NCBI RefSeq assembly: GCF_013030945.1
Contig: NZ_JABBXF010000083.1
Span: 1 to 54,942, forward strand
Length of the DNA: 54,942 bases
Direction: 5' to 3'
Source: Streptomyces morookaense
Lineage (GTDB): Bacteria; Actinomycetota; Actinomycetes; Streptomycetales; Streptomycetaceae
The position numbers and the translations under genes were made by a program. Each line of letters begins with the position of its first letter. Within the stretch, counting starts at the first letter, position 1. Under the pieces are notes generated by a model. That model was not told the DNA's origin. It searched no databases and saw only the letters and a list, made by a program, of their open reading frames with translations. Below, in pieces: positions 7,821 through 16,408 of this stretch.

Positions 7821-9784
7821 GGCGAGGCTTCTCCTCCATGATGGGCGCGGGTCGGCAAGGGCTCCAGGGCTGCGGCGAGGTGGCCGAGCGAGGCCGTTCC
7901 GGCCAGTTCGTCCGGCGCGATCCCGGTGAAGCCGGACTGGTGGAGCAGCGCCAGCAGACGGGGGATGGCGACCAGGGTGACCCCGTGGTCGGCGAGGCAA
8001 CGGTTCATGTCCACGGCATCGGGGCTGTGGAAGGTGCCGGCCGGCAGGCCGCCGGGGCCGACAGCGGCCACGGCGGCGGCCAGGGCCCGTTCGGTGCCCG
8101 TCGCTGGCGGGCGCGACGGGATCCGCGGCGTTGTCGCGCCGCCGGTGGCGGTGCGGAACTGGTCGGGCGGACGGCCGGGTTCGAGGCCGGCCGGGGACAG
8201 GACGTAGCGGCCCGGGGCCATGATGCCGGGCACTTCGCCGAGTTGGTCCAGGACGTGGCGGTGCACGTCGTCGGGGATGACATCAGGGGCGACGCGTGCG
8301 TGCGCGACGAGGTGCGGTTCGCCGCCGTCCCCCGCGGTGTCCACGCCGGGCGCCACTGTCGCGTCGAGCACTCCGGGGTGGCTGCGCAACACGTCTTCGA
8401 CCCTGGTCAAGGACACCCATCCCTGCGGGGCGCGCCACCATCCGGAGGCGGCCGGTGTGAGCGGGCGTGCCGGGACCGGGCACTCGGCGCCGTCGGCGAG
8501 CTCGCGCAGGAGACCGCACAGCCGGGCGGGCAACGCCAAGGCCTGCTCGGCGTCGAGCAGATGGTCCCCGACGGTGACATCGAGGGTGATGAATCCCGCG
8601 TCGCGGCTGAAGTCGACGTAGAGCGTCTCGCAGGGCTCGTCGGGCGCGCTGCTGATCCAGGTGGCGGACCCGTCCGGCGGAGTGTTCTGCGCGGGGACCA
8701 GGTAGTCGCGCGGCCACGAGTAGCAGTTGTACTCGATGGCGGGCACGGTCACGACACCGCGGCGCCGGTCCATGCGGGCCTGGGCGGCGACCAGTTCCGC
8801 GGGGCGCCACCGACCGTGCCGGTAGGCCGCGGCGGAGGCGGTGGCGACCGAGGCGACCACCTCGCCGAACGCCGCGCCCGGGCGGAGGTCGATCTGTACC
8901 GGAACCGTCAGGGCCCGGACGCCGATGCTGTTCCGCAGAGCGGCCCGGGCCCGGTTGGAGACCACCACCGAGGCGAGGAACCGGTGTTCGCCGGTGCGGG
9001 TGGCGACATCGCGGGCCAGCGCCGCGAGCACAACGGCCTCCGGGCTGGCCCGATGTCGCCGGGCGACGCGGTCGAGATCGTCGTACGCGTCCGCCGAGCG
9101 GTGCTGGAGACGGTGGCGTCCGCCGCCGCCGTCGGTCCCGCCGAACGGGGCCAGCACCCCTGTGGGGTTGCTCGCGAGACGCATGAGCCACTCACGCTCC
9201 GCCGCGCGGGCGCGCTCCGGGGGCTGGGCGGCGACCGTGTCGAGCGGGTGCACGGATACCAACGGTACGCAGTCGCCGCGCAGTTGGTCGTGCAGCTGGT
9301 TGATCAGTACCGCCAGCCCCCATCCGTCGATCACGACGTGGTGGGCGGCCACCAGGACCGCACGCGGCTTCCCCGCCTCGATCAACACCCGTGCGCGCCA
9401 GGGAGGTTCCCGCTCGGGATCGATCGGACGGGCGGCCAGCTCTGCTGTGGCGGCCTCCAGGGTGCCGGCATCGACGGCAGGGACGTCGACGTGGTCGACC
9501 GGCAGCGGGGCCCAGTCCGCGCGGTGGACGTGCTGTATCGGGCGGAGCGGGTCGACCGTGGTGCGCAGCGCCTCGTGGCGGGCGGTGAGGGACGCGAGCG
9601 CCGCGTGGATGTCGGCGACGGTTGCCGGGGGCGGGACGTGGCAGTGGTCGGCGAGCGGCGTCGGGTTCACCCGCCGTGGTGAGGGAATGGTGCGTTCGAA
9701 CCAGTGCCACTGCTGGACCCAGGTCAGCGGCCCGCTGCGGGTGACGGTGGCGGGGCACGGGGCCGGTTCCGGAAGGTGGTTCAC
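7817..9784 (-). CDS. NRPS-type condensation protein with degenerate C-terminal domains
   Basis: The 655-residue protein begins with a complete condensation-like domain (about 15-440) carrying HHVVIDG at 148-154, the HHxxxDG motif whose second His is needed for amide bond formation. It has no adenylation core. After it, about 475-560 resembles the small C-terminal subdomain of an adenylation enzyme (EDVLRSHPGVLDATVAP, then a LVAHARV strand). The last 85 residues resemble a carrier domain (RLLALL and LGHLAAALEPL), but the usual GxDS site reads GVTL, with no serine, so it probably cannot be phosphopantetheinylated. GTG 9784 follows GAGGTC, 10 bases after the ketosynthase stop. A role as acyl or amide transferase acting on a carrier-bound or free amine is likely. 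The tail assignments are tentative. Confidence 0.75.
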   Translation of the reverse strand: MNHLPEPAPCPATVTRSGPLTWVQQWHWFERTIPSPRRVNPTPLADHCHVPPPATVADIHAALASLTARHEALRTTVDPLRPIQHVHRADWAPLPVDHVDVPAVDAGTLEAATAELAARPIDPEREPPWRARVLIEAGKPRAVLVAAHHVVIDGWGLAVLINQLHDQLRGDCVPLVSVHPLDTVAAQPPERARAAEREWLMRLASNPTGVLAPFGGTDGGGGRHRLQHRSADAYDDLDRVARRHRASPEAVVLAALARDVATRTGEHRFLASVVVSNRARAALRNSIGVRALTVPVQIDLRPGAAFGEVVASVATASAAAYRHGRWRPAELVAAQARMDRRRGVVTVPAIEYNCYSWPRDYLVPAQNTPPDGSATWISSAPDEPCETLYVDFSRDAGFITLDVTVGDHLLDAEQALALPARLCGLLRELADGAECPVPARPLTPAASGWWRAPQGWVSLTRVEDVLRSHPGVLDATVAPGVDTAGDGGEPHLVAHARVAPDVIPDDVHRHVLDQLGEVPGIMAPGRYVLSPAGLEPGRPPDQFRTATGGATTPRIPSRPPATGTERALAAAVAAVGPGGLPAGTFHSPDAVDMNRCLADHGVTLVAIPRLLALLHQSGFTGIAPDELAGTASLGHLAAALEPLPTRAHHGGEASP

Positions 9785-9794
9785 CGTCGGGACC

Positions 9795-11063
9795 TCATAT
9801 TGCCCGGACCACGAGAGCCGCGTTGTGGCCGCCGAAGCCGAACGAGTTGCTGAGGGCGGTCCGCAGACGCCCGTGGTGCTGAGCCCGGTGCGGCACGAAG
9901 TTGATGTCCGGGTCGATGGGCTCGTCGCAGTTGACGGTCGGCGGGACGTCACCTGTGCGGAGGGCCTGGATCGCGGCCACGAGCTCGACCGCCCCGGCGG
10001 CACCGATCATGTGCCCGGTCATCGACTTGGTGGAGCTGACCGGGATGCGGGTGACACGATCACCCAGCACCTTGCGCAGGACGGCCGTCTCGACGGCGTC
10101 GTTCAGCAGCGTTCCGGTGCCGTGCGCGTTCACATAGTCCACGTCCGCCCCCGATATCCCCGCGTCGCGCAGCGCGGCCTCGACGGCAAGGCACGCGCCC
10201 CGTCCCTCCGGATGCGGGGCGGTCCAGTGATGGGCGTCGGAACTCGCTCCGTAGCCCGTGAGTTCGGCCAGGACCGTCGCCCCTCGCCTGTCGGCCGTTT
10301 CGGCGGCCTCCAGCACCACCACGGCGGCTCCCTCGCTCATCACGAACCCGTCGCGATGCGCATCGAACGGCCGGCACGCCGCGGTCGGGTCGTCGTTGCG
10401 CCGGGACAGCGCGCGGGCGTTGCCGCTGCCCGCGAGGTCGACAGCGGTGACGCAGGCGTCGGCGCCGCCGGCGAGGACGATGTCGGCCTCCCCATGGCCG
10501 ATCATGCGCATCCCCGCCCCCACCGCGTCGGCGCCGCTGGCACACGCCGTGCTCTGGGCACGGCTGGGCCCCTGGGTGCCGAGACGCATGCTGATCTCGC
10601 CGACAGCGCTGTCCATGGCGGTGGTGACCTGGGTGAACGGGCTGATGGCCCGCGGCCCTTTGTCGCGGAGCGTGTTCGCGGCGCGGTAGATCGACCCGAC
10701 CGGTCCGTACCCACTGCCGATGATCACGGCGACCCGTGGTGCCAGGCGGTCGTCGACGACGAGTCCGGCATGCTCGCAGGCCTCCAGCGCCGCGGCGAGG
10801 GCGTACTGCGCGTACGGGTCGGCGCGACGGCTGACCGTCGGCGGCATGTAGCGGCCGGGTGTGAATCCGCGGACCTGGCCGCCGATCCGGACGCCGAGAC
10901 CGGTCACGTCGATCGCGTCCACGGTGCCGATGCCGCTGCGCCCGGCGAGCATCGCCGTCCATGTCTCGTCGACGCTGTGCCCCAGCGGCGTCACCGCCCC
11001 GTACCCGGTGACCATCACCCGGCGCCGGCCCCGGCTGTGCCCGGCGCCGGCTCGCTCTGTCAC
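9795..11063 (-). CDS. Beta-ketoacyl-ACP synthase II, FabF-like
   Basis: A stand-alone ketosynthase of 422 residues with an intact Cys-His-His triad: Cys174 in STACASG, His314 in NAHGTGT and His351 in SMTGHMIGAAG (Lys346 also present). It performs decarboxylative Claisen condensation of malonyl-ACP with an acyl thioester. The N-terminus has MVTGYGAVTPLG and the C-terminus NSFGFGGHNA, both typical of FabF-type enzymes. No chain-length-factor partner follows, so it resembles a fatty-acid type rather than an aromatic polyketide KS. The GTG start overlaps the preceding stop (GTGA). With the cluster's own ACP and FabG-like SDR it could extend or build a short acyl chain. No dehydratase, enoyl reductase or acyltransferase is encoded here, so those activities would come from primary metabolism. 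Confidence 0.92.
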   Translation of the reverse strand: MTERAGAGHSRGRRRVMVTGYGAVTPLGHSVDETWTAMLAGRSGIGTVDAIDVTGLGVRIGGQVRGFTPGRYMPPTVSRRADPYAQYALAAALEACEHAGLVVDDRLAPRVAVIIGSGYGPVGSIYRAANTLRDKGPRAISPFTQVTTAMDSAVGEISMRLGTQGPSRAQSTACASGADAVGAGMRMIGHGEADIVLAGGADACVTAVDLAGSGNARALSRRNDDPTAACRPFDAHRDGFVMSEGAAVVVLEAAETADRRGATVLAELTGYGASSDAHHWTAPHPEGRGACLAVEAALRDAGISGADVDYVNAHGTGTLLNDAVETAVLRKVLGDRVTRIPVSSTKSMTGHMIGAAGAVELVAAIQALRTGDVPPTVNCDEPIDPDINFVPHRAQHHGRLRTALSNSFGFGGHNAALVVRAI

Positions 11064-12757
11064 TGGGGAACCACCCCGGCGTCGCGGAGGGCCGGAAGGA
11101 CGTCATCGGGGGCGACCGGCACCATGAGCACAGCCGTGCCTCCCCGTGAGCAGAACCGCCGCGCGGCGAGAACCTCATCGGTCAGCGCGGCTTTGTCGCG
11201 CAGCACTCGACAGTGGATGTCCGGCCCGTCCACCACGGGCGGTGGCGCGCCCGGGCGGGTGAAGGGGTGGCGTTCGGCGTCGAGGCCGAGGCGGGCGCGT
11301 TGGGCGTCCAGCCAGCCGTAGCCGCCGTTGCACAGCACCACGTACAGGACGCCGCCGTGAGCCGGAGCGGTGACGGCGATGTCCGCGCGGGCCGCGAGGA
11401 ATGCCCCGTCCCCGATGAACGCGGTGACCTCATGATCCGGGGCGGCCCGCTTGACCCCGATGGCCGCGGCCGCCCCGAAGCCCAACGGGGTCTGCTCCGA
11501 CGGCACGATGGACCCGCCCCCGACGCGGAAGGGGAAGCCGTAGGACCACATGTCCTGCAGCCCGTTCTCCTGGACCAGCACGCGGGGCTCGCCGGCGGTG
11601 GCATCGAGCGCGGCGAGCAACTCGGCGATGCGGATCCCCGGCAGCGCCGCCGCGCGGGCCAATTCCGCTTCCACTGCGAGCGACATGGCCTTGCGGGCGG
11701 CGGCAACATCGTTCGTCCACGCCTCGGTCGCGTCTGCGTGCCCGGACTTGCCGTCCTCGTCCAGCGCCCGGGCCCAGCCGAGCACGGCATGCCGGGCGTC
11801 CCCGAGCACGCGCGGGCCCGGGAGTTCGGCCGACAGCCCGCCCGGATCGACGTTGACCTGCACCACCGGGACCGGGGGCCATGGTGTTCCGCCTTCGACG
11901 ACCGTCTCCTCGAGTCGCCCGGCGAGCGACACCACCAGGTCGCAGGACGACCACAGTTCACGGGCGGGGGCAGCGGCGTAGAGGCCCGCCGCGCCGCAGA
12001 ACAGCGGGTGGTGCTCGTCGACGGCACCGCGGCCGGAGGCGGTGGTGAAGAGCGCCGCGCCGAGGCGTTCGGCGAAGCGCTCGACCACCCCGTCGTCGTT
12101 GCGGTGCCGCATTCCGCCGCCCACCAGCACCACCGGGCGCCGGCTCGCGCGGATCGCCTCCAGTGCCGGTCCCGGCGTCACGGGTACGGACTCGAGGACC
12201 AGTGGTTCGGGCAGGGTTGGCCGCGGTCCGGTGACGAGGATCTCCGCCGTGCGGACGTCATCGGGTATCTCCAGGTACACGGGGCCGGACGGCGGCCCCA
12301 CGGCTCGGGTCAGCGCCGTGACCGTCGCGGGGACGACCCGGTCCGGATGCCCCACCCGGTGCGCCCACCGCACGAGGGGCGCTGTCACGGCGACCTGGTC
12401 GAGTTCCTGGAATCCACCGCTGCCCCGGCGCCGTTCGGCCACGCCGGCGGCGAGCACGAGCACCGGCGCACCGGACTCCCGCGCCTCGAGCAGCCCCGTG
12501 GCCGCGTGCGTGACAGCCGGCCCCTTGCCCAGTGCGCATACCGCGAGCCTGCCCGACTGCAGCGCGTAACCCGTCGCCATGTACATCGCGTTGCGCTGGT
12601 CGCGGCACGGCACGAGGTCCAGTCCGGCAGCGTCGAGGGCGCGGAGCAACTCCAGATCGTCGCCGGGCAGCCCGAAGCAGGTGTCCACCTCGTGCGCCAC
12701 CAGCAGGTCGACGATCGCGGACCAGGCGTCGGCGTAACGTTTGCTCACCCGGGTCAC
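11060..12757 (-). CDS. Thiamine-diphosphate-dependent enzyme, acetolactate-synthase-like
   Basis: This 565-residue protein has the three-domain layout of the acetolactate synthase/benzoylformate decarboxylase group. The PYR domain comes first (FGLPGDDL about 28-35), then a central domain (RRPVVLVGGGMRHRND), then the PP domain with the ThDP/Mg motif GDGAFL and its distal NGGYGW. In the PYR domain, the glutamate that normally activates the cofactor (nine residues before the GYA motif) aligns with Gln54 in RDQRNAMYMATGYA. Loss of this Glu is rare; glyoxylate carboligase is a known exception. GTG 12757 overlaps the preceding stop. In context it may ligate a pyruvate- or 2-oxoacid-derived unit to the aldehyde made by the upstream fusion protein, giving an acyloin. 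Reaction and substrates are inferred. Confidence 0.88.
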   Translation of the reverse strand: MTRVSKRYADAWSAIVDLLVAHEVDTCFGLPGDDLELLRALDAAGLDLVPCRDQRNAMYMATGYALQSGRLAVCALGKGPAVTHAATGLLEARESGAPVLVLAAGVAERRRGSGGFQELDQVAVTAPLVRWAHRVGHPDRVVPATVTALTRAVGPPSGPVYLEIPDDVRTAEILVTGPRPTLPEPLVLESVPVTPGPALEAIRASRRPVVLVGGGMRHRNDDGVVERFAERLGAALFTTASGRGAVDEHHPLFCGAAGLYAAAPARELWSSCDLVVSLAGRLEETVVEGGTPWPPVPVVQVNVDPGGLSAELPGPRVLGDARHAVLGWARALDEDGKSGHADATEAWTNDVAAARKAMSLAVEAELARAAALPGIRIAELLAALDATAGEPRVLVQENGLQDMWSYGFPFRVGGGSIVPSEQTPLGFGAAAAIGVKRAAPDHEVTAFIGDGAFLAARADIAVTAPAHGGVLYVVLCNGGYGWLDAQRARLGLDAERHPFTRPGAPPPVVDGPDIHCRVLRDKAALTDEVLAARRFCSRGGTAVLMVPVAPDDVLPALRDAGVVPQ

Positions 12758-15414
12758 TTCCCACCCACCGCGGCCAGGGCGGCCGTTCGGAGTTTCTGCG
12801 CCACGGCCTGCGACATGAGCAGGGGTTCGGCGTGCCGCTCGCCGCCGTAGGAAAGGTAGTTCGCCCTCATCCCGAAGCCGCCGAACGGGCGGTTGCCGTC
12901 CTCGGCGTCGAGCAGCGTGTGGTCGACGCAGGTCCGGTGACGCTCGGACAGGACTTTCACCGTCTCCGGATCGTTTCCGTAGACCATCGCTCCCAGCGCG
13001 CGTTCGCTGAAGTAGGGGCTGGACAACCGTTCACGCAACCGCCTCGCACCGGGGTAGGCCACGACGTTGAACACCGGGGCGAACATCTCGGCAAGGGGGA
13101 TCTTGTCGTCGAAGCCCCACAGCAGCACGGTCGGTTCGATCCTGCGGGACCGCAGATCGATGCACCCGCCGTGCCGGATGCGGCTCGCATGACGCACCAG
13201 GTAGTCCGAGCAGTTCACCAGCGCCGAGTCGTAGTGGATCGGACCGTAGTCGACGGCGGGATCGCTGTTGTCCCCGAAACGCAGCGAAGCGAGTTCGGCG
13301 GACAACAGGCCGATGAATTCCTCGGTGCGGCCCTGCGGTGCGAACACGACGTCGGGACCGAAACAGTCCTGGCCCGAATTGTGGAGCCGTATCCTCGTGA
13401 CGTCGTGTACGGCGTGCGCAAGATCGGCGTCGGGTGCAATCACAAAGGGGTTGATTCCACGGCCGAAGAAGAGGAAGAGCTGGTCCTCCTCCAGCATTTC
13501 ACGGACAGTCTCGGCATTGGAATAGTTACCGGTGAAGACAATGAGGTCCGCCTCGCGCACCGGCCCCGTCACGAACCTGCGCCGGCTGAGTTCGAAAATC
13601 TCGACGGGCAATCCGTGAACCGGCGCCAGCAGGGCATGTAATCGCTGGATCTGGCTTTTTATGTCGGAGGACGGCCGGAAGACGACGCGGTCGCTGTAGA
13701 GGGACGCCACAAGCAGGTGGAGCGCGTAGGAATAGAGCGGGATGTTGGAAGGCATGAAGACCGCGGCCAGCGGCACGCGGCCGGGCCGGACCCGGCGGAT
13801 CTCCTCCTCCGCTCCGTCGAGGGTGCCGAGGAAGGAACGGATCTCCGCACCGGCGGTGTGGTGGGGCGAGATCTCCGTGAGGATCCTCATCACCGCGTCT
13901 TCGTTGTCGGCCACATACCGGCGCACGGCGCGCAACGCATCGACGCGATCGGCGAAGGGGATGCGGTAGTCGGGCGCACCGACGGTCGGGCCGGACGCGG
14001 TGACGTCGGTGGTCGTGTGGTGCGACACGGGCAGCGAGGTCATGGCGATCTTCTCCAGAACGGCCAGGTCGGTCTTTCCCGTGCTCGTCAGAGGCAACGC
14101 GGGAAGCACGACGATGTGGTCGGGCTGCTCGTAGCGGGCGAGCACGGGCCGCAGCACTCGCTTCCAGTGCGCAGGCCCGCGACCGTCCGGGTCCGCGATC
14201 ACGAACACCAGGCGGCAGCCCAGACGTTCGTCGGGAACGGCGACGACCTCCGTCCGCGCGCCGGCCGACTCGGCCCGCTCGGCGAGGTGATCGGGATAGA
14301 GCGTGTGGCCGCCACGGTGCACGGCGCGCTTGCGCCCGACCGGGAACACGCGGCCCGCGTCGTCGAGCATGCCGATGTCGCCGGTGCGGTGAACGGGACT
14401 TGGAACCGGGACGATCTCGCCGTCCTCGCCCAGGTGACCGGTCATCAGGCCGTCGCTGCGCACGACGAGCTCGCCGAGCCGGCCGCTCGGAAGCGGCCTG
14501 CCGTGGTCGTCGTGGACTTCGACGACCACGCCGGGCAGCGGCGTACCGCACCCGACCGGATCGGCAGGGGGCGCCAGCGCGATGTTTCCCACCTCGGTGG
14601 CCCCATATCCGTCGAGCAGGTGCCGGCCCATGCGGGCATGGAACCGGGCCGCCAGGCTGCGCCCCAGCGGCGCGCCGCCCACGCACCAGGCTCGTACCGT
14701 CTCCAGCGCGTTCGCGAGAGCGGGACGACGGTCGAGCAGATTGAGCAGGCTGTAATAGGTCGACGGGACCCCGTCCACGATGGAGAGGCCGTGCTCCACG
14801 CCGACCGCAAGCGCATGGTCCAGGCGCGTCGTCGGTCCGTGGACCACCAGCGTGCCTCCGCCCAGCCACCAGCAGAGGACCAGCGACAGCCCGTATTGGT
14901 GGGAGTACGGCAGGACGGGCAGGAAGACGTCGTCAGGCCGGTATCCCATGCGTTCCGCGCTGAGCGCGAGGTTGTCGAGGATCGAACGACCGGAACGGAC
15001 AATGCCCTTGGGGCTGCCCGTCGTACCCGACGACCACGAGATCGCGGCGTCCCGGCGCCGTGCCCAGGCCGCGACATCGGGCACGGCCGCCGTGTTCGCT
15101 ACGGGCCGCGGCGCCGCGATGCCGCCCGTCCCGTCGCCCATTTCGAGCACCACGCGCGCCCGAGCGCTGATCCGCGATCGCTGTGCCGGGGTGGCCCGGT
15201 GGTCGGCCAGGACCACCGAGGCGTCGAGGTGAATGAGCGCGAGCAGATCGACGACCCATTCCCGGGAATTGGCCCCGCTCACCATCACCCGCGAACCGGG
15301 GCCGATACCGCGGCGCGCAAGACGTTCGGTGGCGCCGAATACGCGGGCCACGATTTCGTCTGTATCCCAGATGCGCCCCTCGGGCGAGATCAAGCGCCTT
15401 CTTAAAACGGGCAA
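12754..15414 (-). CDS. Acyl-AMP ligase fused to aldehyde-dehydrogenase-type reductase
   Basis: First gene of the operon, 886 residues. Residues 1 to about 455 are an adenylate-forming ligase with SSGTTGSPKG (A3), DGYGATE (A5), HRTGD (A7) and the catalytic lysine in LTSTGK (about Lys446). Residues about 470-886 are an ALDH-superfamily domain with PSNIPLYSYA, FTGNYSNAE and the catalytic Cys684 in NSGQDC. The usual ALDH general-base Glu (LELGGK) is replaced by FFGRG, which fits an acyl-thioester reductase better than an aldehyde oxidiser. The only usable start is TTG 15414, six bases after AGGGAG; the upstream frame has no ATG or GTG before a stop near 15469. TTA codons occur at codon 4 (15403-15405) and codon 592 (13639-13641). 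The inferred job is activating an acid and reducing it to an aldehyde, with a possible CoA or ACP intermediate. Confidence 0.87.
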   Translation of the reverse strand: MPVLRRRLISPEGRIWDTDEIVARVFGATERLARRGIGPGSRVMVSGANSREWVVDLLALIHLDASVVLADHRATPAQRSRISARARVVLEMGDGTGGIAAPRPVANTAAVPDVAAWARRRDAAISWSSGTTGSPKGIVRSGRSILDNLALSAERMGYRPDDVFLPVLPYSHQYGLSLVLCWWLGGGTLVVHGPTTRLDHALAVGVEHGLSIVDGVPSTYYSLLNLLDRRPALANALETVRAWCVGGAPLGRSLAARFHARMGRHLLDGYGATEVGNIALAPPADPVGCGTPLPGVVVEVHDDHGRPLPSGRLGELVVRSDGLMTGHLGEDGEIVPVPSPVHRTGDIGMLDDAGRVFPVGRKRAVHRGGHTLYPDHLAERAESAGARTEVVAVPDERLGCRLVFVIADPDGRGPAHWKRVLRPVLARYEQPDHIVVLPALPLTSTGKTDLAVLEKIAMTSLPVSHHTTTDVTASGPTVGAPDYRIPFADRVDALRAVRRYVADNEDAVMRILTEISPHHTAGAEIRSFLGTLDGAEEEIRRVRPGRVPLAAVFMPSNIPLYSYALHLLVASLYSDRVVFRPSSDIKSQIQRLHALLAPVHGLPVEIFELSRRRFVTGPVREADLIVFTGNYSNAETVREMLEEDQLFLFFGRGINPFVIAPDADLAHAVHDVTRIRLHNSGQDCFGPDVVFAPQGRTEEFIGLLSAELASLRFGDNSDPAVDYGPIHYDSALVNCSDYLVRHASRIRHGGCIDLRSRRIEPTVLLWGFDDKIPLAEMFAPVFNVVAYPGARRLRERLSSPYFSERALGAMVYGNDPETVKVLSERHRTCVDHTLLDAEDGNRPFGGFGMRANYLSYGGERHAEPLLMSQAVAQKLRTAALAAVGGK

Positions 15415-15507
15415 ACCGTGCTCCCTAACGCCAGGGGGTGTGTCCGACTTCCTGGGCGTGCACGTTCGTTAACCCATGTTCCGTTCAACAAGATACATCT
15501 AAAACGA
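15415..15507 (-). promoter_or_regulatory. AT-richer leader and probable promoter of the cluster
   Basis: The 93 bases before the ligase/dehydrogenase gene include an unusually AT-rich stretch (about 15468-15507), unlike the surrounding coding DNA. It holds GTTAAC and runs of A/T suited to a promoter on the minus strand. AGGGAG at 15421-15426 is the ribosome site for the TTG start. I cannot pick -35/-10 boxes with confidence. This is the most likely control point for the eight-gene operon, because the genes after it are joined by overlaps or short gaps. Confidence 0.45.
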
Positions 15508-16408
15508 CTATCCCATGCCGTTAGGCCGGTGTCGAGTACGGCAACGATGCTCGCTGCGGAGAAGCTCGTCCGGTATCTCCAACAGCTCGGTCAGAGCTTC
15601 GGCACGGGGGACGAGGCGGCGGCAGATCTCGTTGATCCGCTCGGGCAGCGCGAGGACCTGCTGCGGCAGGAGCAGCCCGTGTGCGAGGTACCAGCCGGCG
15701 TGTGGTGCCGTCCGCTCAAGGCAGTGGAGACGGTACAGGTCGCGGAGGAGGGCGCGGGCCGTTGCGGGGACCTCCGGTGCGCGCCAGGCATCGCGCAGGG
15801 CCTCGGCCGTGGTGCGGGTGGCGTGGGCTTCGGCGAGGCGTTGGGCCAGTTCGGTCTGTGCGTTCCAGGTCGCGAAGCGGACGGTCCCGCCCTGGTCGTC
15901 CGTGTGCAGGGCCGAGGTGAGTTCGGTGTGCAGGAGGCGTTCCCGGGTGCGGAAGAGGCGCGGCCAGCTGCCCGGTGCGGTCTTGTCGTCCGGTGGCACG
16001 CAGTCGGGACAACTGGCCATGGCCCAGGCGGCGTCGAGCATGATGAGCCGGTTGTCGCCACCGGCGGACAGGAAGGCTGTGGTCAGGGCCTGGTAGTCGA
16101 TCAGGCCGTGCTCCGGGAAGAAGCCGAGTGCGCCGGATGCCGAGCGGCAGCGGGTGACGGCCGAGTCCGCGAGGACGGCGACGGTGACCTTGTTCAGAGT
16201 CAGCGTGCGCATCTCGGCTGCCGAGGGCCCGGTGCCGACGCCGCCGCCGGGCGGGATGTGCCAGCTCCGGGTGGTCGCCCGGCGGGCGACAGCGGTGGCG
16301 GCCAGGCACGACGGCACGTGCGTCCGCCGACCGGACGAGCGACAGAGCGTCGTTGACCACTGCGAGATCGGTCTCGTCGAGGCCGGCCGTCCGGACATAC
16401 GGATCCAT
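15508..16408 (-). pseudogene. Acyl-CoA dehydrogenase/oxidase C-terminal remnant
   Basis: The distal part encodes a recognisable C-terminal half of an acyl-CoA dehydrogenase/oxidase: GALGFFPEHGLIDYQ followed by GGDNRLIMLDAAWAM, equivalent to the G-A-Q-G-(L/Y)-x-x-x-N...EGDN region of the family, and a helical end (HAGWYLAHGLLLPQQVLALPE). The FAD- and substrate-binding N-terminal two-thirds (about 300 residues) are absent. A plausible start, ATG 16408 after GAGGGAG, gives MDPYVRTAGLDETDLAVVND in one frame, and the recognisable part continues in another, implying a shift near 16300-16330. I read it as a decayed or truncated gene upstream of the cluster on the same strand. A short functional protein starting internally cannot be excluded. 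Confidence 0.5.

Noticed and set aside
13717..15405. 562-codon plus-strand open frame opposite the ligase/dehydrogenase fusion
   Set aside because: No recognisable domain; the minus-strand frame carries all ligase and ALDH motifs.
4246..15414. Assignment of the cluster to prodiginine or tambjamine biosynthesis
   Set aside because: No pyrrole-forming carrier-AONS fusion, no PigC/RedH-like ligase and no oxidase set; only the general enzyme types are shared.
15415..15507. Gamma-butyrolactone-receptor (ARE-like) site in the cluster leader
   Set aside because: The AT-rich stretch and GTTAAC do not give a convincing match to ARE symmetry, so I kept only the general promoter call.
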